From Bradyrhizobium murdochi (GTDB taxonomy: Bacteria; Pseudomonadota; Alphaproteobacteria; Rhizobiales; Xanthobacteraceae): DNA of 37,459 bases. The notes beneath the pieces were generated by a model. The model worked only from the letters and a program-made list of their open reading frames with translations. It had not been told where the DNA came from and searched no databases. Below are positions 1 through 8,941 of this stretch, piece after piece. Location: assembly GCF_000472965.1 (NCBI RefSeq), contig NZ_AXAU01000036.1, positions 1 to 37,459 on the forward strand, in the 5' to 3' direction. Made by a program: the position numbers and the translations under genes. Position 1 is the stretch's first letter, and each line of letters opens with the position of its first letter.

Positions 1-194
1 ATGCGCACACCTTCCCTGGAGCTAATACGCATATGGTCGAGGCTGAACGAGCCAAGGCCGACAACGGACGCCGTGGAGCCAGTGTCGGTAATACTTTTGT
101 AGGAAAGCGTCCCGCCATCTCTAAGCGTGACCGAACTCGAACTCGTAACCCCGCTCAACAACGGGTCGTTCCAGCTCAGAGGGATGGCTACCAT
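1..194 (-). CDS. Beta-helix-type surface/secreted protein, N-terminal part (cut by window edge)
   Basis: Partial gene reading leftwards out of the window. It starts with ATG at 194, with an AGGAG Shine-Dalgarno about 9 nt upstream, and has no stop in 64 codons. The product begins MVAIPLSWNDPLLSGVTSS and contains ISSREGVR. It aligns by eye with residues of the complete protein at 2665-3576 (PLSFNDPVYANVTSG and IQSREGVR), so the two are paralogs of the same parallel beta-helix family. Unlike that protein it has no signal peptide and no Pro-rich linker: the homologous region begins within a few residues of the start codon. Export, if any, would have to use a leaderless route such as type I secretion. 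Function (glycan lyase, hydrolase or binding) is not determinable from this fragment. Confidence 0.7.
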   Translation of the reverse strand, partial: MVAIPLSWNDPLLSGVTSSSSVTLRDGGTLSYKSITDTGSTASVVGLGSFSLDHMRISSREGVR

Positions 195-940
195 CTAGTC
201 TTCTCCTGGTAGGTTCGATCCAGTTTGTCCCCAGGGGCGCGCCCAATTTCAAATTCCCCGCGCGACAGTACCCCAGGTGCGGCTTTATTGGCGCAGCACC
301 AAGGCATTCGTCTTGCTCGGTTCGGAGAGGCTTTTTTGGGACGACATGACGGCCCATCCAAGGTAATTTCTGAGCTACTTGGCCAGGTCTCACCGCACAG
401 ATTTAAAGCGGCAGCAATTCCCTATAATTCACGCAGGCATCGACCCAGTGTGCTTAAAAAGCCACATGATGAAAAATTCGGCGTTCTCAGCACCGCTAAC
501 CATGGATTTCATCGTAAGGAGCGACAATTTCATCTCAGTTAATTTGATTGCGAGAAAACGGCAGCAGCTTGGCAGTTGTTGCACAGAGTAAATGTCGGAA
601 TAAGGAGTTTGATAGGATCCGATATTTGCGGGAATGGCTTGCAGTTCTTAGGGTCCACAGCTTCCAAAGCACGCAAATAAACTGATAAAAATACTGTATC
701 CAGTGTCGCGCCTCACCAAATCCATTCTCCGGCCTATTTGAAAAGTGCCCTCAATTGTATTTTGAGAAAATGAGGCGCTCCGGCCGGAGGAATATACATA
801 TCACGTGGGAGACGATCGCTCCCAAATTCAAAAGCATACTCATCGTGCTAATTTCGTTTCGACTGCCGATATGGAAAGCAATCGGGATGCTGCCGCCTTC
901 TTGTCATAGGTTCTCGATCTCGATTGGGATGACGCGCCGA
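195..940. other. Intergenic stretch, no supported gene
   Basis: About 750 bases between two minus-strand genes. Open frames here are short, lack ribosome binding sites and resemble no family I know. The 5' leader of the partial beta-helix gene lies at the left end. A short perfect palindrome (CTCCGGCCGGAG) occurs near 778-789. I see no RNA gene. Confidence 0.5.
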
Positions 941-1978
941 TCAGCCGGGCTGTTGCGGCCCGAGCGCTGCCTCCGGACGCCCGGTCTTGCCTTTTGCACC
1001 ATCGAGCAACCCCGCGAAAGCGACTCGTCCGGCCGACAAGGAGCCTTTGAGCACATATCGCGCTGCGAACAACAGGCCGACTCCGAAATGGCAGATCCAA
1101 CGCCAACCCGCAAAGCGCCTAGCATAGAGAATGCCGTTGCGGGCAGACAGATAGATCGAAAGATGCGAACGCTTCTCGGGGATAACGGCAGATCCGATAG
1201 TCGTTCCTCCAATGTGGCGAATGACGGCTTTGCTCGCGAAGCCGATGAGGTGCTTTCCCCGGCGACGTCCCCAATCCAGATCTTCCATATACAGGAAATA
1301 GTCTTCGGCCATGAGACCGACGTCTTCGACGAACGCTCGCGTTGCCAGAACACACGCCCCGCTTACCGCATCGATTCTGCCAAGATCCTCGACCGACGGT
1401 GCACTGCCAACTGGCGCATTCCTTCCCACGGCGATGACACGGCCCGTCATAGGAGACCAATGCAGCCCGTAATTGATGACCTTATTGGGGGTGTCGTCGA
1501 AGACGAGGCTTCCGCCAACCATACCGAATCCCTCAGCAGACTTGGCTATCAATTCAGCCAGGCCGCGGCTATCCACTTCGGTATCAGGATTCAGCACAAG
1601 CACTGCCCCCCAACCGGGGGCGCCGAGTAATGGCTCAAGCCACGCGTTGACGCCGCCTCCGTAACCAAGGTTCTCGGTCGCGAGCCCAACTCGGACGACA
1701 TTTGCGCGATTCTGAAATCGGCATTTCGCCACCGAGGCCAATCGTTTCTGCGGCTGGTCAAGAGTATTCGACGCATCGGAAATTCGTTGCAGCGTTCGAT
1801 CTGATCCCACGAGCGCAGCCAGTAATCTCCCGTAGGCTGCTTCACCCCCATTTTCGCAAATGAGAACTTCAAAGTTATCGTAATCCGAACGAGCGAGCGA
1901 CTTCAAACAGCGATCGACATCATCGGTATTGCAGTATGAGACGATGATGATGGCGAGTTTGACGCTAGCGTTTGACAT
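941..1978 (-). CDS. GT2-family glycosyltransferase (rhamnosyltransferase-like)
   Basis: 345-residue cytoplasmic glycosyltransferase that would add one sugar to the lipid-linked EPS repeat unit. The GT-A fold is indicated by an N-terminal strand (LAIIIVSYCN), the ENLGYGGGVNAWL segment and the nucleotide/metal motif LNPDTE. Acceptor-side motifs follow: SGACVLATRAFVEDVGLMAE, then YFLYMEDLDWGRR. This layout is typical of WbbL/RfbF-type rhamnosyltransferases, but the donor sugar cannot be assigned. Start chosen at ATG 1978 (MSNASVKLAI) because GAGAAGG lies about 10 nt upstream; the longer frame from 2014 adds 12 residues unlike the family. It stands alone on its strand, with a decayed gene upstream. 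Confidence 0.85.
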   Translation of the reverse strand: MSNASVKLAIIIVSYCNTDDVDRCLKSLARSDYDNFEVLICENGGEAAYGRLLAALVGSDRTLQRISDASNTLDQPQKRLASVAKCRFQNRANVVRVGLATENLGYGGGVNAWLEPLLGAPGWGAVLVLNPDTEVDSRGLAELIAKSAEGFGMVGGSLVFDDTPNKVINYGLHWSPMTGRVIAVGRNAPVGSAPSVEDLGRIDAVSGACVLATRAFVEDVGLMAEDYFLYMEDLDWGRRRGKHLIGFASKAVIRHIGGTTIGSAVIPEKRSHLSIYLSARNGILYARRFAGWRWICHFGVGLLFAARYVLKGSLSAGRVAFAGLLDGAKGKTGRPEAALGPQQPG

Positions 1979-2151
1979 AGCCCAGATACCTTCTCGACGC
2001 CGATCAGCGACCATCGCCCACGCAAGGGCCTGAGCACATTCGAACGCGGCCGCCGACAGAGCCCGTCCCAGAGAAGAAGTCGCGATCCACTAATGCACAT
2101 TCAACTCGGCAAGGACGTCGGCGAATGATTAAAATGGCCGCGCTTTTGCTC

Positions 2152-2170
2152 GACCCCGCCATACGGGGTC
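2152..2170 (-). terminator. Hairpin downstream of the decayed gene end
   Basis: Perfect 7-bp inverted repeat GACCCCG/CGGGGTC with a 5-nt loop, about 20 nt past the stop codon of the minus-strand gene remnant ending at 2192. There is no strong T-run, so terminator function is tentative. Confidence 0.4.
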
Positions 2171-2191
2171 AACGCGGTTTGTTCAGGCGCC

Positions 2192-2350
2192 TTAGCCAGC
2201 GAGCTTGAACCGATCCGAGCCGACATAGGTGATTTTCTGCCCCCTTCGCGGCGCGGAATACGGTCAGCATAGTCTTACGAATCGCAATTTCTTGGTCAAG
2301 AAAGAACAAGCTGGCCACGATTGTCCACCATAATTGCGGCCCGCGAGGTA
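2192..2350 (-). pseudogene. Remnant of the C-terminus of an unrecognised protein, with a frameshift
   Basis: On the minus strand one frame reads WWTIVASLFFLDQEIAIRK and on to LTVFRAA. Then, only after a frame change near 2245, comes RRGQKITYVGSDRFKLAG with a TAA stop at 2192-2194. The two pieces look like one protein end: a hydrophobic helix, then a basic/polar tail. I found no open start upstream, and the same frames contain stops further up. I do not recognise the family. The hairpin at 2152-2170 sits just after the stop, as expected for an old gene end. The left boundary is the stop; the right boundary is approximate. Confidence 0.4.
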
Positions 2351-2664
2351 GGCAATGGAGGGTAGTTTCCGATCAGACGGAGCCCGATCAGTCTCATCCG
2401 ATCCGTCGCCCGCAGCAGCAGAGCTCCGGCACCCGACGTGATCGCTTGTCCAGCAAAACTACGGGTACTTCGCGGCGTTCGGCCGATCAAATCAAACCGT
2501 TCTGCCTTACACTCTGCCTGCATCGGGAAGTTCGTCGAAGCAAGGGAAGCCCGTTCCCGCATAACGACTTTTGTTATTCAGCGCCACGATGCGTATTTCG
2601 GCCGTTAGATATCCGGGCTGGATGGCTTTGCAAAGATTTGGTAAAAATCCGCTTTGGAGCTTGC

Positions 2665-3576
2665 ATGCGCTACTTGATGACGCTGGCCCTGTTGTCGGCA
2701 GGTGTGGCTCTTGTCCAATCCACCGTTACCTCGACAGAATCTGCGCTGTGGAGGTGCCGTGCTTCCTCGGGCGCGGAACTCTCACGGCACACAGGAGCTG
2801 ACAGGGCGGAGGAGGCTTGCAGTAATCGCGCCTTGGCCTCCCCCGGGCAGGCGCTCGAGATGCGCCCCAGCAGCTTTGGGATTACCGTACCTATACCTGT
2901 GGCGACCGTTTCTTCCCCGACGCCCGCCCCTACGCCTCATCCGGCGCCTAGCTCGGCCGACGTTCCGTTGAGCTTTAACGATCCCGTCTATGCCAACGTC
3001 ACGAGCGGCACGAGTCGTATCACGTTGCCGCCGGGTTCGTCCCGAACCGACTTGTCGATCGTTGAGAACTCGGGGGAGCCGACGATTGTTTGCAAAGGCT
3101 CTTGTAGTCTCACGCGAGTTCGCATTCAGTCACGAGAGGGCGTGCGCTGCGTCAGCGGCAATATCAATCTAACGTGGGTCTATGTCACGGCTACCGGGGT
3201 CGGCAGTGATCATGCGGACGGGTTGCAGTGCTATTCCCCGGGATCGACAGGCACGGTCACGGTCAAGAACTCGACGTTCAAGATGGCCGGAGCAACGACC
3301 GCGGGCTACTTCTCGGCCGACAATTGGCAAGGCTCGCACGTCTTCGAGAACGTATTGTTCGAGGGCGGCAATCACGGACTCCGTATCCCGGCAGACGGGG
3401 GCTCCTCGGTGAGCCTGAAGAACGTCTACTTTGTGCGTGGCTCGTTCCGCTACGGAGCGTACCTATTCGACGCGGTCAACGGTCGGCGCATCAACATTGA
3501 GCAGTGGGAGAACGTGCGCTGGGCGAGCTGGCGGGGCGATGAGCTCGTCCTTGGAGATCTCATTAAACAGCCGTGA
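2665..3576 (+). CDS. Secreted right-handed beta-helix protein
   Basis: 303 residues. An N-terminal signal peptide (MRYLMTLALLSAGVALVQS) is followed by a low-complexity Pro/Thr/Ser linker around residues 75-95 (TPAPTPHPAPSS), then a domain rich in short hydrophobic strands with Asn/Gly turns (SLTRVRIQSREGVRCVSGN, VKNSTFKMAG, FENVLFEGGNHGLRIP, LKNVYFVRGS). This is the pattern of a parallel beta-helix as found in polysaccharide lyases and hydrolases. No catalytic residues can be assigned. The start is ATG 2665 with TTGGAG upstream; the open frame extends further 5' but that part lacks protein-like character. Being secreted and embedded in an EPS locus, it may trim or bind the polymer. A paralog without a leader starts at 194 on the other strand. 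Confidence 0.8.
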   Translation: MRYLMTLALLSAGVALVQSTVTSTESALWRCRASSGAELSRHTGADRAEEACSNRALASPGQALEMRPSSFGITVPIPVATVSSPTPAPTPHPAPSSADVPLSFNDPVYANVTSGTSRITLPPGSSRTDLSIVENSGEPTIVCKGSCSLTRVRIQSREGVRCVSGNINLTWVYVTATGVGSDHADGLQCYSPGSTGTVTVKNSTFKMAGATTAGYFSADNWQGSHVFENVLFEGGNHGLRIPADGGSSVSLKNVYFVRGSFRYGAYLFDAVNGRRINIEQWENVRWASWRGDELVLGDLIKQP

Positions 3577-3597
3577 GGGTGTGGCGGGCCTCTTCAA

Positions 3598-3613
3598 GGG
3601 GAGCGAAGTCCCC
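3598..3613. terminator. Possible bidirectional hairpin between convergent genes
   Basis: GGGGA/TCCCC inverted repeat with a 6-nt loop in the 66-bp gap between the convergent beta-helix gene and the wzy-type gene. The stem is short and there is no T-run, so this is weak. Confidence 0.3.
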
Positions 3614-3642
3614 CCTGCGATAGGCCAGCAAACCAAACATCT

Positions 3643-5001
3643 TCACAGGCTGGGACGAGTGACCCAACGGGATTGAGTGGCCTCGGCGGAGGAAACTGGA
3701 GCGGCCCTGTTGCCGGGGTCAAACATCCACATGCCGCTGCCGAGCAGGAACATGATCAAGACGTAAGGAGCATCCCATAGGTGGACCGTGCAGACCGCGA
3801 GAGCCAGTCCGCAAATCGTGATAATCAGACCCTTTCGGCATTGGGCCACCTGGAATGAGAGGCTTCTCAGCCGTCCCAGACCGAAGCAAATCGAAAGAAA
3901 GCCGCCGGCCATGAACACGAAGCCGGGGATACCGTAGCGAACGGCGGTGACCAACCAGAAATTATCCATGCTGCCGCCCATCCACGACGGACGTACCCAA
4001 TCATTCAAGCCAATTCCAAAGATCGGGTGGTGCATCACTGATTGCGTCCCGTAGTGCCAGATGTGCACGCGCATGTAGGAAGTGTCCGAGTTGAACGTCA
4101 GATATGAAATAAAGACGTCGAAAGGGCTGCGATTGGAGCTCAAGTCCACGACAAAGTAGAGAGTAACTAAAATTGCGGCCAATATTCCCCAACGTCGCGC
4201 GACGCTCTTCGTGACTTTGTCCCAACCGATCAACATTGCCTGGACGACAACCGACAGAATTGCCCCCGAGGAAAGGGAAGTGGCGACCGCCATTGCCACA
4301 AGACCCGAGCTTAATCGCCCCCCCAGCCGCGCGGTGGCACCAGACACATAAAAGCTCAAGGCGAACGCACTTGAGCAAACGACGCCAAACAGAATGAAGT
4401 GTTCAAATGAGCCCTGAGCTCGTCTAAGTCCGAATCTCGCTTCACTGCCAACGATATCGTAAACGGAAAAGATCTTGCCGAACAATTCAATCAAGATCGG
4501 CGAGCCTGCGACATTCTCGTACAGCGCAAATGGCAGAAGGAAAAGGACCATGAACACGAGAGACCTCACCATCCGCTGAAACGCGAAGATATCTCGAATG
4601 TATCGCCTTGCGAACAGGAACGTTCCGAATGTCTCAATAACAAATATGCCCGCGGATTGCAGACCCTTGTCGATGCCATGAGTGCCAACCAAAACGATCG
4701 CGCCCCATATCGCCGCCAACAGCATAAAAATGTCCGGCAGCCGTGTTCGCCCAACCGATCCAGAAAGCCAAGCCATCAAGCACGGAATGAACGTCAGTAC
4801 CAGCACCAGCCGGTAGGGGGACAAGCGTGTCGGGCCGATGTAGAAAATAACCGGCAGGGCCAGCGAGAAAACGAAGATTGGAATGAGCGCAGAGGTCTTC
4901 CGGCTCCGCGTCGACTGCGCCGCCACTTGTCCGCCGGCAGAAGCTCGCGACCTTTCAGCCTGACTAAACGTCCTTGTTGCAATGCTTTCCACCGTCACCA
5001 T
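3643..5001 (-). CDS. Wzy/ExoQ-type EPS polymerase (O-antigen ligase superfamily)
   Basis: 452-residue polytopic inner-membrane protein with roughly ten or more hydrophobic segments (for example SALIPIFVFSLALPVIFYIG near the N-terminus and FVFMAGGFLSICFGLG near the C-terminus). The long periplasmic loop typical of Wzy_C/O-antigen ligase proteins lies around residues 300-350, including the motif HHPIFGIGLNDWVRPSWMG. In Wzx/Wzy systems this enzyme joins flipped repeat units on the periplasmic face. The first 35 residues are a polar cytoplasmic tail. Start ATG 5001 is preceded by GTGAGGA at about 14 nt, a slightly long spacing. Ligase and polymerase cannot be separated by sequence; the absence of lipid-A core genes and presence of EPS export genes favour polymerase. 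Confidence 0.85.
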   Translation of the reverse strand: MVTVESIATRTFSQAERSRASAGGQVAAQSTRSRKTSALIPIFVFSLALPVIFYIGPTRLSPYRLVLVLTFIPCLMAWLSGSVGRTRLPDIFMLLAAIWGAIVLVGTHGIDKGLQSAGIFVIETFGTFLFARRYIRDIFAFQRMVRSLVFMVLFLLPFALYENVAGSPILIELFGKIFSVYDIVGSEARFGLRRAQGSFEHFILFGVVCSSAFALSFYVSGATARLGGRLSSGLVAMAVATSLSSGAILSVVVQAMLIGWDKVTKSVARRWGILAAILVTLYFVVDLSSNRSPFDVFISYLTFNSDTSYMRVHIWHYGTQSVMHHPIFGIGLNDWVRPSWMGGSMDNFWLVTAVRYGIPGFVFMAGGFLSICFGLGRLRSLSFQVAQCRKGLIITICGLALAVCTVHLWDAPYVLIMFLLGSGMWMFDPGNRAAPVSSAEATQSRWVTRPSL

Positions 5002-5154
5002 CCGCTATGTCAATGTCCTCACCGTCTCGATGCAAAGTGGCGTCCGATGATCGGCCGAGACAACGAAAGTTTTGGCCATCATTGCGCTGGAAGCCGAATA
5101 GGCACATCGGCCGGGGAAAGTTAAGGCCACCTTCAGAGCGATGGCCTGATGACG

Positions 5155-5880
5155 CTACCGATACCGCCAGCGCATCAGTTGGCGATAGAGCCCCAGGTTC
5201 GTACTGATCTTCCAGGCAACGCCGCGCTTCGCATCCGGATCGAGCAAGTGCTGGCGCATGTATTCGGCATCCATGTTGTTCGTCAGACAAAGGCGGGAAT
5301 AGAGAAAGGATTCGAACCCGCGATGATACCCAAGCTGGATTGTAAAGAGGTGCGTATAACCGGCCTTCAGAGCTGCGTCCCAAACCCGTTGGGAAAAGCG
5401 CCCGTATGGGAAGGCGAAAAGAGTAACCTGTCGGCCAAGGCGGTCCTCCAGCATCGATTTCGAACCCCTAAGTTCGCGATCTAGTTCGACATCCGAGGCA
5501 GTGGTCAAATCGACGTGGGCCATGCCATGTGAGCCAATCGCAACGCCACCCCTACCAAGTTCCTCAATCATCTCCCAGCTCATATGTCCCGGCGATCCAA
5601 CGAAATTTACCGGGATAAAGGACATGAAGCCCGGAACCCGACCGGTCTTCACGTAACGAGCATAGACATGCGTGTAGTCGGAAAGAAATCCATCGTCGAA
5701 GGTGAGTAGGACCGCACCGGTGCGGCTGGCTTTCGGATCTGGGCATTGCTCCAGAAATCTCTGAGGCGAGACCAGCCTGTCCCCCCAAAGCGCAAGATGC
5801 GCATCGAATGTCTCGTGCGTCAGGCACCACGCATTCGAAGGCGAGGCTTCCACCAGCTCGTGATAGTTCAGGACAATCAT
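5155..5880 (-). CDS. NodB-type polysaccharide deacetylase (CE4)
   Basis: 241 residues. Carbohydrate esterase family 4 enzymes remove N- or O-acetyl groups from polysaccharides using a metal held by Asp-His-His. The visible motifs are TFDDG at residues 60-64 and SHGMAH at 117-122 (His118 and His122), followed by FAFPYGRF, which corresponds to motif 3. There is no signal peptide, so it probably acts in the cytoplasm or on lipid-linked units. Start ATG 5880 overlaps the stop of the upstream GT4 gene as ATGA, implying translational coupling; the open frame continues upstream only as a shadow of that gene. An acetyltransferase at 16169-16663 makes acetylated sugars plausible substrates (inference). 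Confidence 0.9.
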   Translation of the reverse strand: MIVLNYHELVEASPSNAWCLTHETFDAHLALWGDRLVSPQRFLEQCPDPKASRTGAVLLTFDDGFLSDYTHVYARYVKTGRVPGFMSFIPVNFVGSPGHMSWEMIEELGRGGVAIGSHGMAHVDLTTASDVELDRELRGSKSMLEDRLGRQVTLFAFPYGRFSQRVWDAALKAGYTHLFTIQLGYHRGFESFLYSRLCLTNNMDAEYMRQHLLDPDAKRGVAWKISTNLGLYRQLMRWRYR

Positions 5881-7043
5881 AGAGTTTCTATCAGATCTGA
5901 GACACGCCGGCCCCAGGCTTGCCAGTTCAGTCGGGCCTCGAAGGCGTCGCGGCTCGATTGTCTCAGGCGTGCCAGCCGGTCCGGGTTTGCAAAAGTTTCG
6001 GAGATGACCGTCGCATAGTCCGCCTTCGTCGCATTCGGCGGCAACAAGATGCCTGTCTCCCCGTCGCGGATAGCGCTGGGCACGCCACCAGTCGCTGGCG
6101 CAATGCTCGGTACGCCATGGGCCGCCGCCTCGCAAAATACGATACCGTAGCAATCTGCCCGGGTCGGCAACAGAAAGAAATCCGCGTCGCGATAGAGTTG
6201 ATCCAGTCGGTTGCGCTGTTCACGATCATTCTTGTCGAGGTAAGGGATGATCGTCAGGCCATCCTGGGCGACAGGCCCGGGCGGAGTGCATCCGCAAATC
6301 ACTAGCTCCGCCTCCACGCCCCTGTCCCTTAGTTCAGCGAGGGCCCCAATCGCGATGTCCGCGCCCTTCTCTTCCCAGTTGGCGCCGATGAAGAGGAGCC
6401 GGCACGGACCCGACTTGCGGCGTCCAAACACAGAGGCACGATCGGGCGCCTCTTCGAGATTGGCGCCCCAAGGAATGACATGCACCCGCGCACGGTCGGC
6501 GCCGTAATCCCTAACCGCAGATTCGGCGGCCCATTCAGACGGGTAGAGGACCAGATCCGCGCGCGCGATTGTGTTGCGTTCCAGGCGTTCAGCGATCTCC
6601 CGTGCGGCGCGTGACAGGTTCCGATAGTTAGGATGATAGTTCTCGACAAGCCGAAAGGTCGCGTCGGACGCGTACACGAGCGGAACGCCCTTAGGCACAC
6701 TCCAGGCAAAGGTTGATCCGGCAGGCGCGAAGACGATATCGGGCGAAACGGCGCGGATTTTGCGCTCGGCGTCCGCCGCATATTGTGCAACGACAGGCCC
6801 CGCATGGAATGGGGAAAGGCCCCGCGTGCGAAAGGTACGGCAAAGTTTGGAGTACGCCTTGTACAGAGGCAGGATCGGTGCGCTCAGGGGACCGATATGA
6901 ACCACCTCGTGACCTTTGTTGGCGAGCGATTTCGACATGTGAAATGGAGTGCCGGACCAGAACCTGACCTCGCTCGCATCGCCGATCGTGGCGAACGCAA
7001 TTCGCCGCGCCACCTGGCTGCCGGAGATGTGGTTCTGATTCAT
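5877..7043 (-). CDS. GT4-family glycosyltransferase
   Basis: 388 residues with a GT-B fold. The N-terminal Rossmann half carries RIAFATIGDASEVRFWSGTP and HMSKSLANKGHEVVHIG. The donor-binding half starts near LLFIGANWEEKGADIAIGAL and contains TRADCYGIVFCEAAAHGVP, the usual GT4 EX7E region with Asp in place of the first Glu, then GETGILLPP. It would transfer a sugar from a nucleotide donor to the growing lipid-linked repeat; donor unknown. ATG 7043 has AAAGGA 5 nt upstream. It overlaps the downstream deacetylase by ATGA and lies about 65 bp after the GT/methyltransferase gene, so all three are probably co-transcribed. Confidence 0.9.
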   Translation of the reverse strand: MNQNHISGSQVARRIAFATIGDASEVRFWSGTPFHMSKSLANKGHEVVHIGPLSAPILPLYKAYSKLCRTFRTRGLSPFHAGPVVAQYAADAERKIRAVSPDIVFAPAGSTFAWSVPKGVPLVYASDATFRLVENYHPNYRNLSRAAREIAERLERNTIARADLVLYPSEWAAESAVRDYGADRARVHVIPWGANLEEAPDRASVFGRRKSGPCRLLFIGANWEEKGADIAIGALAELRDRGVEAELVICGCTPPGPVAQDGLTIIPYLDKNDREQRNRLDQLYRDADFFLLPTRADCYGIVFCEAAAHGVPSIAPATGGVPSAIRDGETGILLPPNATKADYATVISETFANPDRLARLRQSSRDAFEARLNWQAWGRRVSDLIETL

Positions 7044-7109
7044 TCTGTTCCTTTACACAAGGCAGTCACCGATACGGGGAGTGGTACACTTGTGAGTTGT
7101 GCGGATCAG

Positions 7110-8663
7110 CTAGAAATGAGCTGTTCGACTTTCGCCTTCACTGGATGACAAAGCTCTCCTTGTGTCGTGTGCGCGAATGCTCTGGGATGCAAGCTGACCG
7201 CGCTCATCCGGCAACCGTCTCGCCGACACGACGATGGATGTCGCCATCGAGATTGCAAGCGGCGCGGGAAGGAAATCACCGACCGCCGACGCGATCCTAC
7301 CAAGCCTGCTTGTTTCCTGGCGATTCAATGTCCCGATCATCCGATTCACTTTCATCCCTGCCCTGGTACACCAGTTCTTCACCGCACGAGCCGTACTCAA
7401 ATGCACCCCGGTCGAGGAGTAGCCCTTTCCAAGAAGAACGGGCATGTCTCGGAACGTCTGTCGGATGGTTCGAAGAGAAAGCATGCTCGGTGTTTGAATG
7501 ATCACACTCGAGCTGTCGCATAGGCAATCCTTCAACGTGGACAACGCCGCTACGGGATCGTGTGCCAGATGCAGGACGTTCAAGCACAGGAAACAATCGA
7601 ATTTTTCTCCCTGCGCAAGTGTCGCCAGCTCGTCGATACCTCCATAGATCATTTCGACGCCACGGGCGGCGGCGCCGCTGGACACGACGGGGTCCAAGGG
7701 CATCGCAACGACTCGCAATCCTCGTTCGATCAGTCTTTTCTCCGTCGCTCCCGATCCGCATCCGATTGACAAGACACTGCGCGCCGCTGGCGGAATTGCG
7801 GAAATGACGTCTTCACTGACGGGCTCATAATAGTCCTTCGAGTAAAGCCCACGCGGCAGCTTCGTCTCGGTGTTGAACAGCGGACATGGTGTCTTCCACC
7901 GTTCGGCAATCCGGATCAGCGCCTCGGTCTGATCTCTCAGTTCGGCCGCGCTGATGCCGACCCGGCCGACATATTTGTTGGACAGATGATGAACGGTGAA
8001 GTCGTCGATGTGAGAAACCGGAACGAACTTCTTCAAACCACATTGCGTGTATGGGTCTGTCGCCGCCGTGCAAAGAAGGTCGTATTTGCCCTCGTGTGGA
8101 TCCACCAGGAAACCTCCCGACTGGATAGCCGTCCCGAGTTGGGCCTGTGTAAGCACATAGCAGGCCGCATGCTCGTTAGTGAGATGGGCGAGCGTGTAGC
8201 GGCCTCTGGAACGGACTGAGGTCGAATCCCAATGGAAATTTTCATGGATGTCGGGGTAGTTCTCTTCGCCATCCGATCCCTTTTCTATTCGCAAATATCC
8301 CGCAATTTCGTCCTGTTGAAGCACCGCGGTGACATCCAGGAAGGCCCGAAGATTCTTTTCGGTTATCAGGATGTCGTCTTCGGAATAGATGAACAGGTCG
8401 TATTTGTTGGCCCGCTCGGCGAACAGCGGCTTGTGAGCAAAAGGCAGTGACCAGGGATTCTTGGCTGGGGTGCCCACGCGACATTCGACGCCCCGACCGG
8501 ACTTGTCGATATTTGAGAAGACGACGATGTCGATGTCGAATGGCATGGACCGGTATTCGCGAATCAGTCGCTCCAGGTACCGATCGTTGGAAGTGCCATA
8601 ACTAGCCAGCGCCACGAGAACTCTCAGCGATGCGTCCCGGCCGTCTTCATGAAGCGCAGTCAT
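7110..8663 (-). CDS. Fused glycosyltransferase-like and SAM methyltransferase protein
   Basis: 517 residues with two parts. The N-terminal ~270 residues look like a GT-A glycosyltransferase: LRVLVALASYGTSNDRYLER at the start, acidic FIYSEDDILIT at residues 91-101, and YVLTQAQL later. The C-terminal part carries SAM-binding motif I, VLSIGCGSG near residues 297-305, then CFLCLNVLHLAHDPVAAL as expected in class I methyltransferases. A protein that adds and methylates a sugar, or caps the chain, would fit. Start ATG 8663 has GAAGGA about 13 nt upstream; the frame extends to 8717 but those residues (including GFEEGIFFD) cover the binding site. It heads a minus-strand run with the GT4 and deacetylase genes and faces an AT-rich divergent promoter region. 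Confidence 0.75.
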   Translation of the reverse strand: MTALHEDGRDASLRVLVALASYGTSNDRYLERLIREYRSMPFDIDIVVFSNIDKSGRGVECRVGTPAKNPWSLPFAHKPLFAERANKYDLFIYSEDDILITEKNLRAFLDVTAVLQQDEIAGYLRIEKGSDGEENYPDIHENFHWDSTSVRSRGRYTLAHLTNEHAACYVLTQAQLGTAIQSGGFLVDPHEGKYDLLCTAATDPYTQCGLKKFVPVSHIDDFTVHHLSNKYVGRVGISAAELRDQTEALIRIAERWKTPCPLFNTETKLPRGLYSKDYYEPVSEDVISAIPPAARSVLSIGCGSGATEKRLIERGLRVVAMPLDPVVSSGAAARGVEMIYGGIDELATLAQGEKFDCFLCLNVLHLAHDPVAALSTLKDCLCDSSSVIIQTPSMLSLRTIRQTFRDMPVLLGKGYSSTGVHLSTARAVKNWCTRAGMKVNRMIGTLNRQETSRLGRIASAVGDFLPAPLAISMATSIVVSARRLPDERGQLASQSIRAHDTRRALSSSEGESRTAHF

Positions 8664-8941
8664 GTCAAAAAAAATTCCTTCTTCGAAACCGAACCATGAT
8701 CGATCTCGCGACGCCAATGGATCGCTCTCTCCGGGCGCCGCAGCAAAGTAAACCTATCTTAATAATACGTCATATTTAATAATATAATCCAGCATGGATT
8801 GCTTTACCTCCGAAAAAACAGCATCATAGGATAATTTGATAGCCAATATTAATATTGCGGTGAATTCTCTGGAAACGCAATTATTATCCCCGGACATATG
8901 GCTGGCTGGCGTTCTCCAGATGGGATCAAAGGCGAAACGGC
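8664..8941. promoter_or_regulatory. Divergent AT-rich promoter region
   Basis: About 280 bases between the divergent GT/methyltransferase (-) and GT4 (+) genes. Positions 8755-8885 are strikingly AT-rich compared with the coding DNA, with runs such as CATATTTAATAATATAATCC and CCAATATTAATATTGCGG. The near-match ATTTAATA to the window's ATTTAATT motif occurs at about 8772. Promoters for both directions are expected here; no clear -35/-10 pair was assigned. Confidence 0.5.

Noticed and set aside
755..1630. Long plus-strand frame (291 codons)
   Set aside because: It runs antisense to the GT2 gene, which has clear family motifs; the plus-strand product has no recognisable domain or ribosome site.
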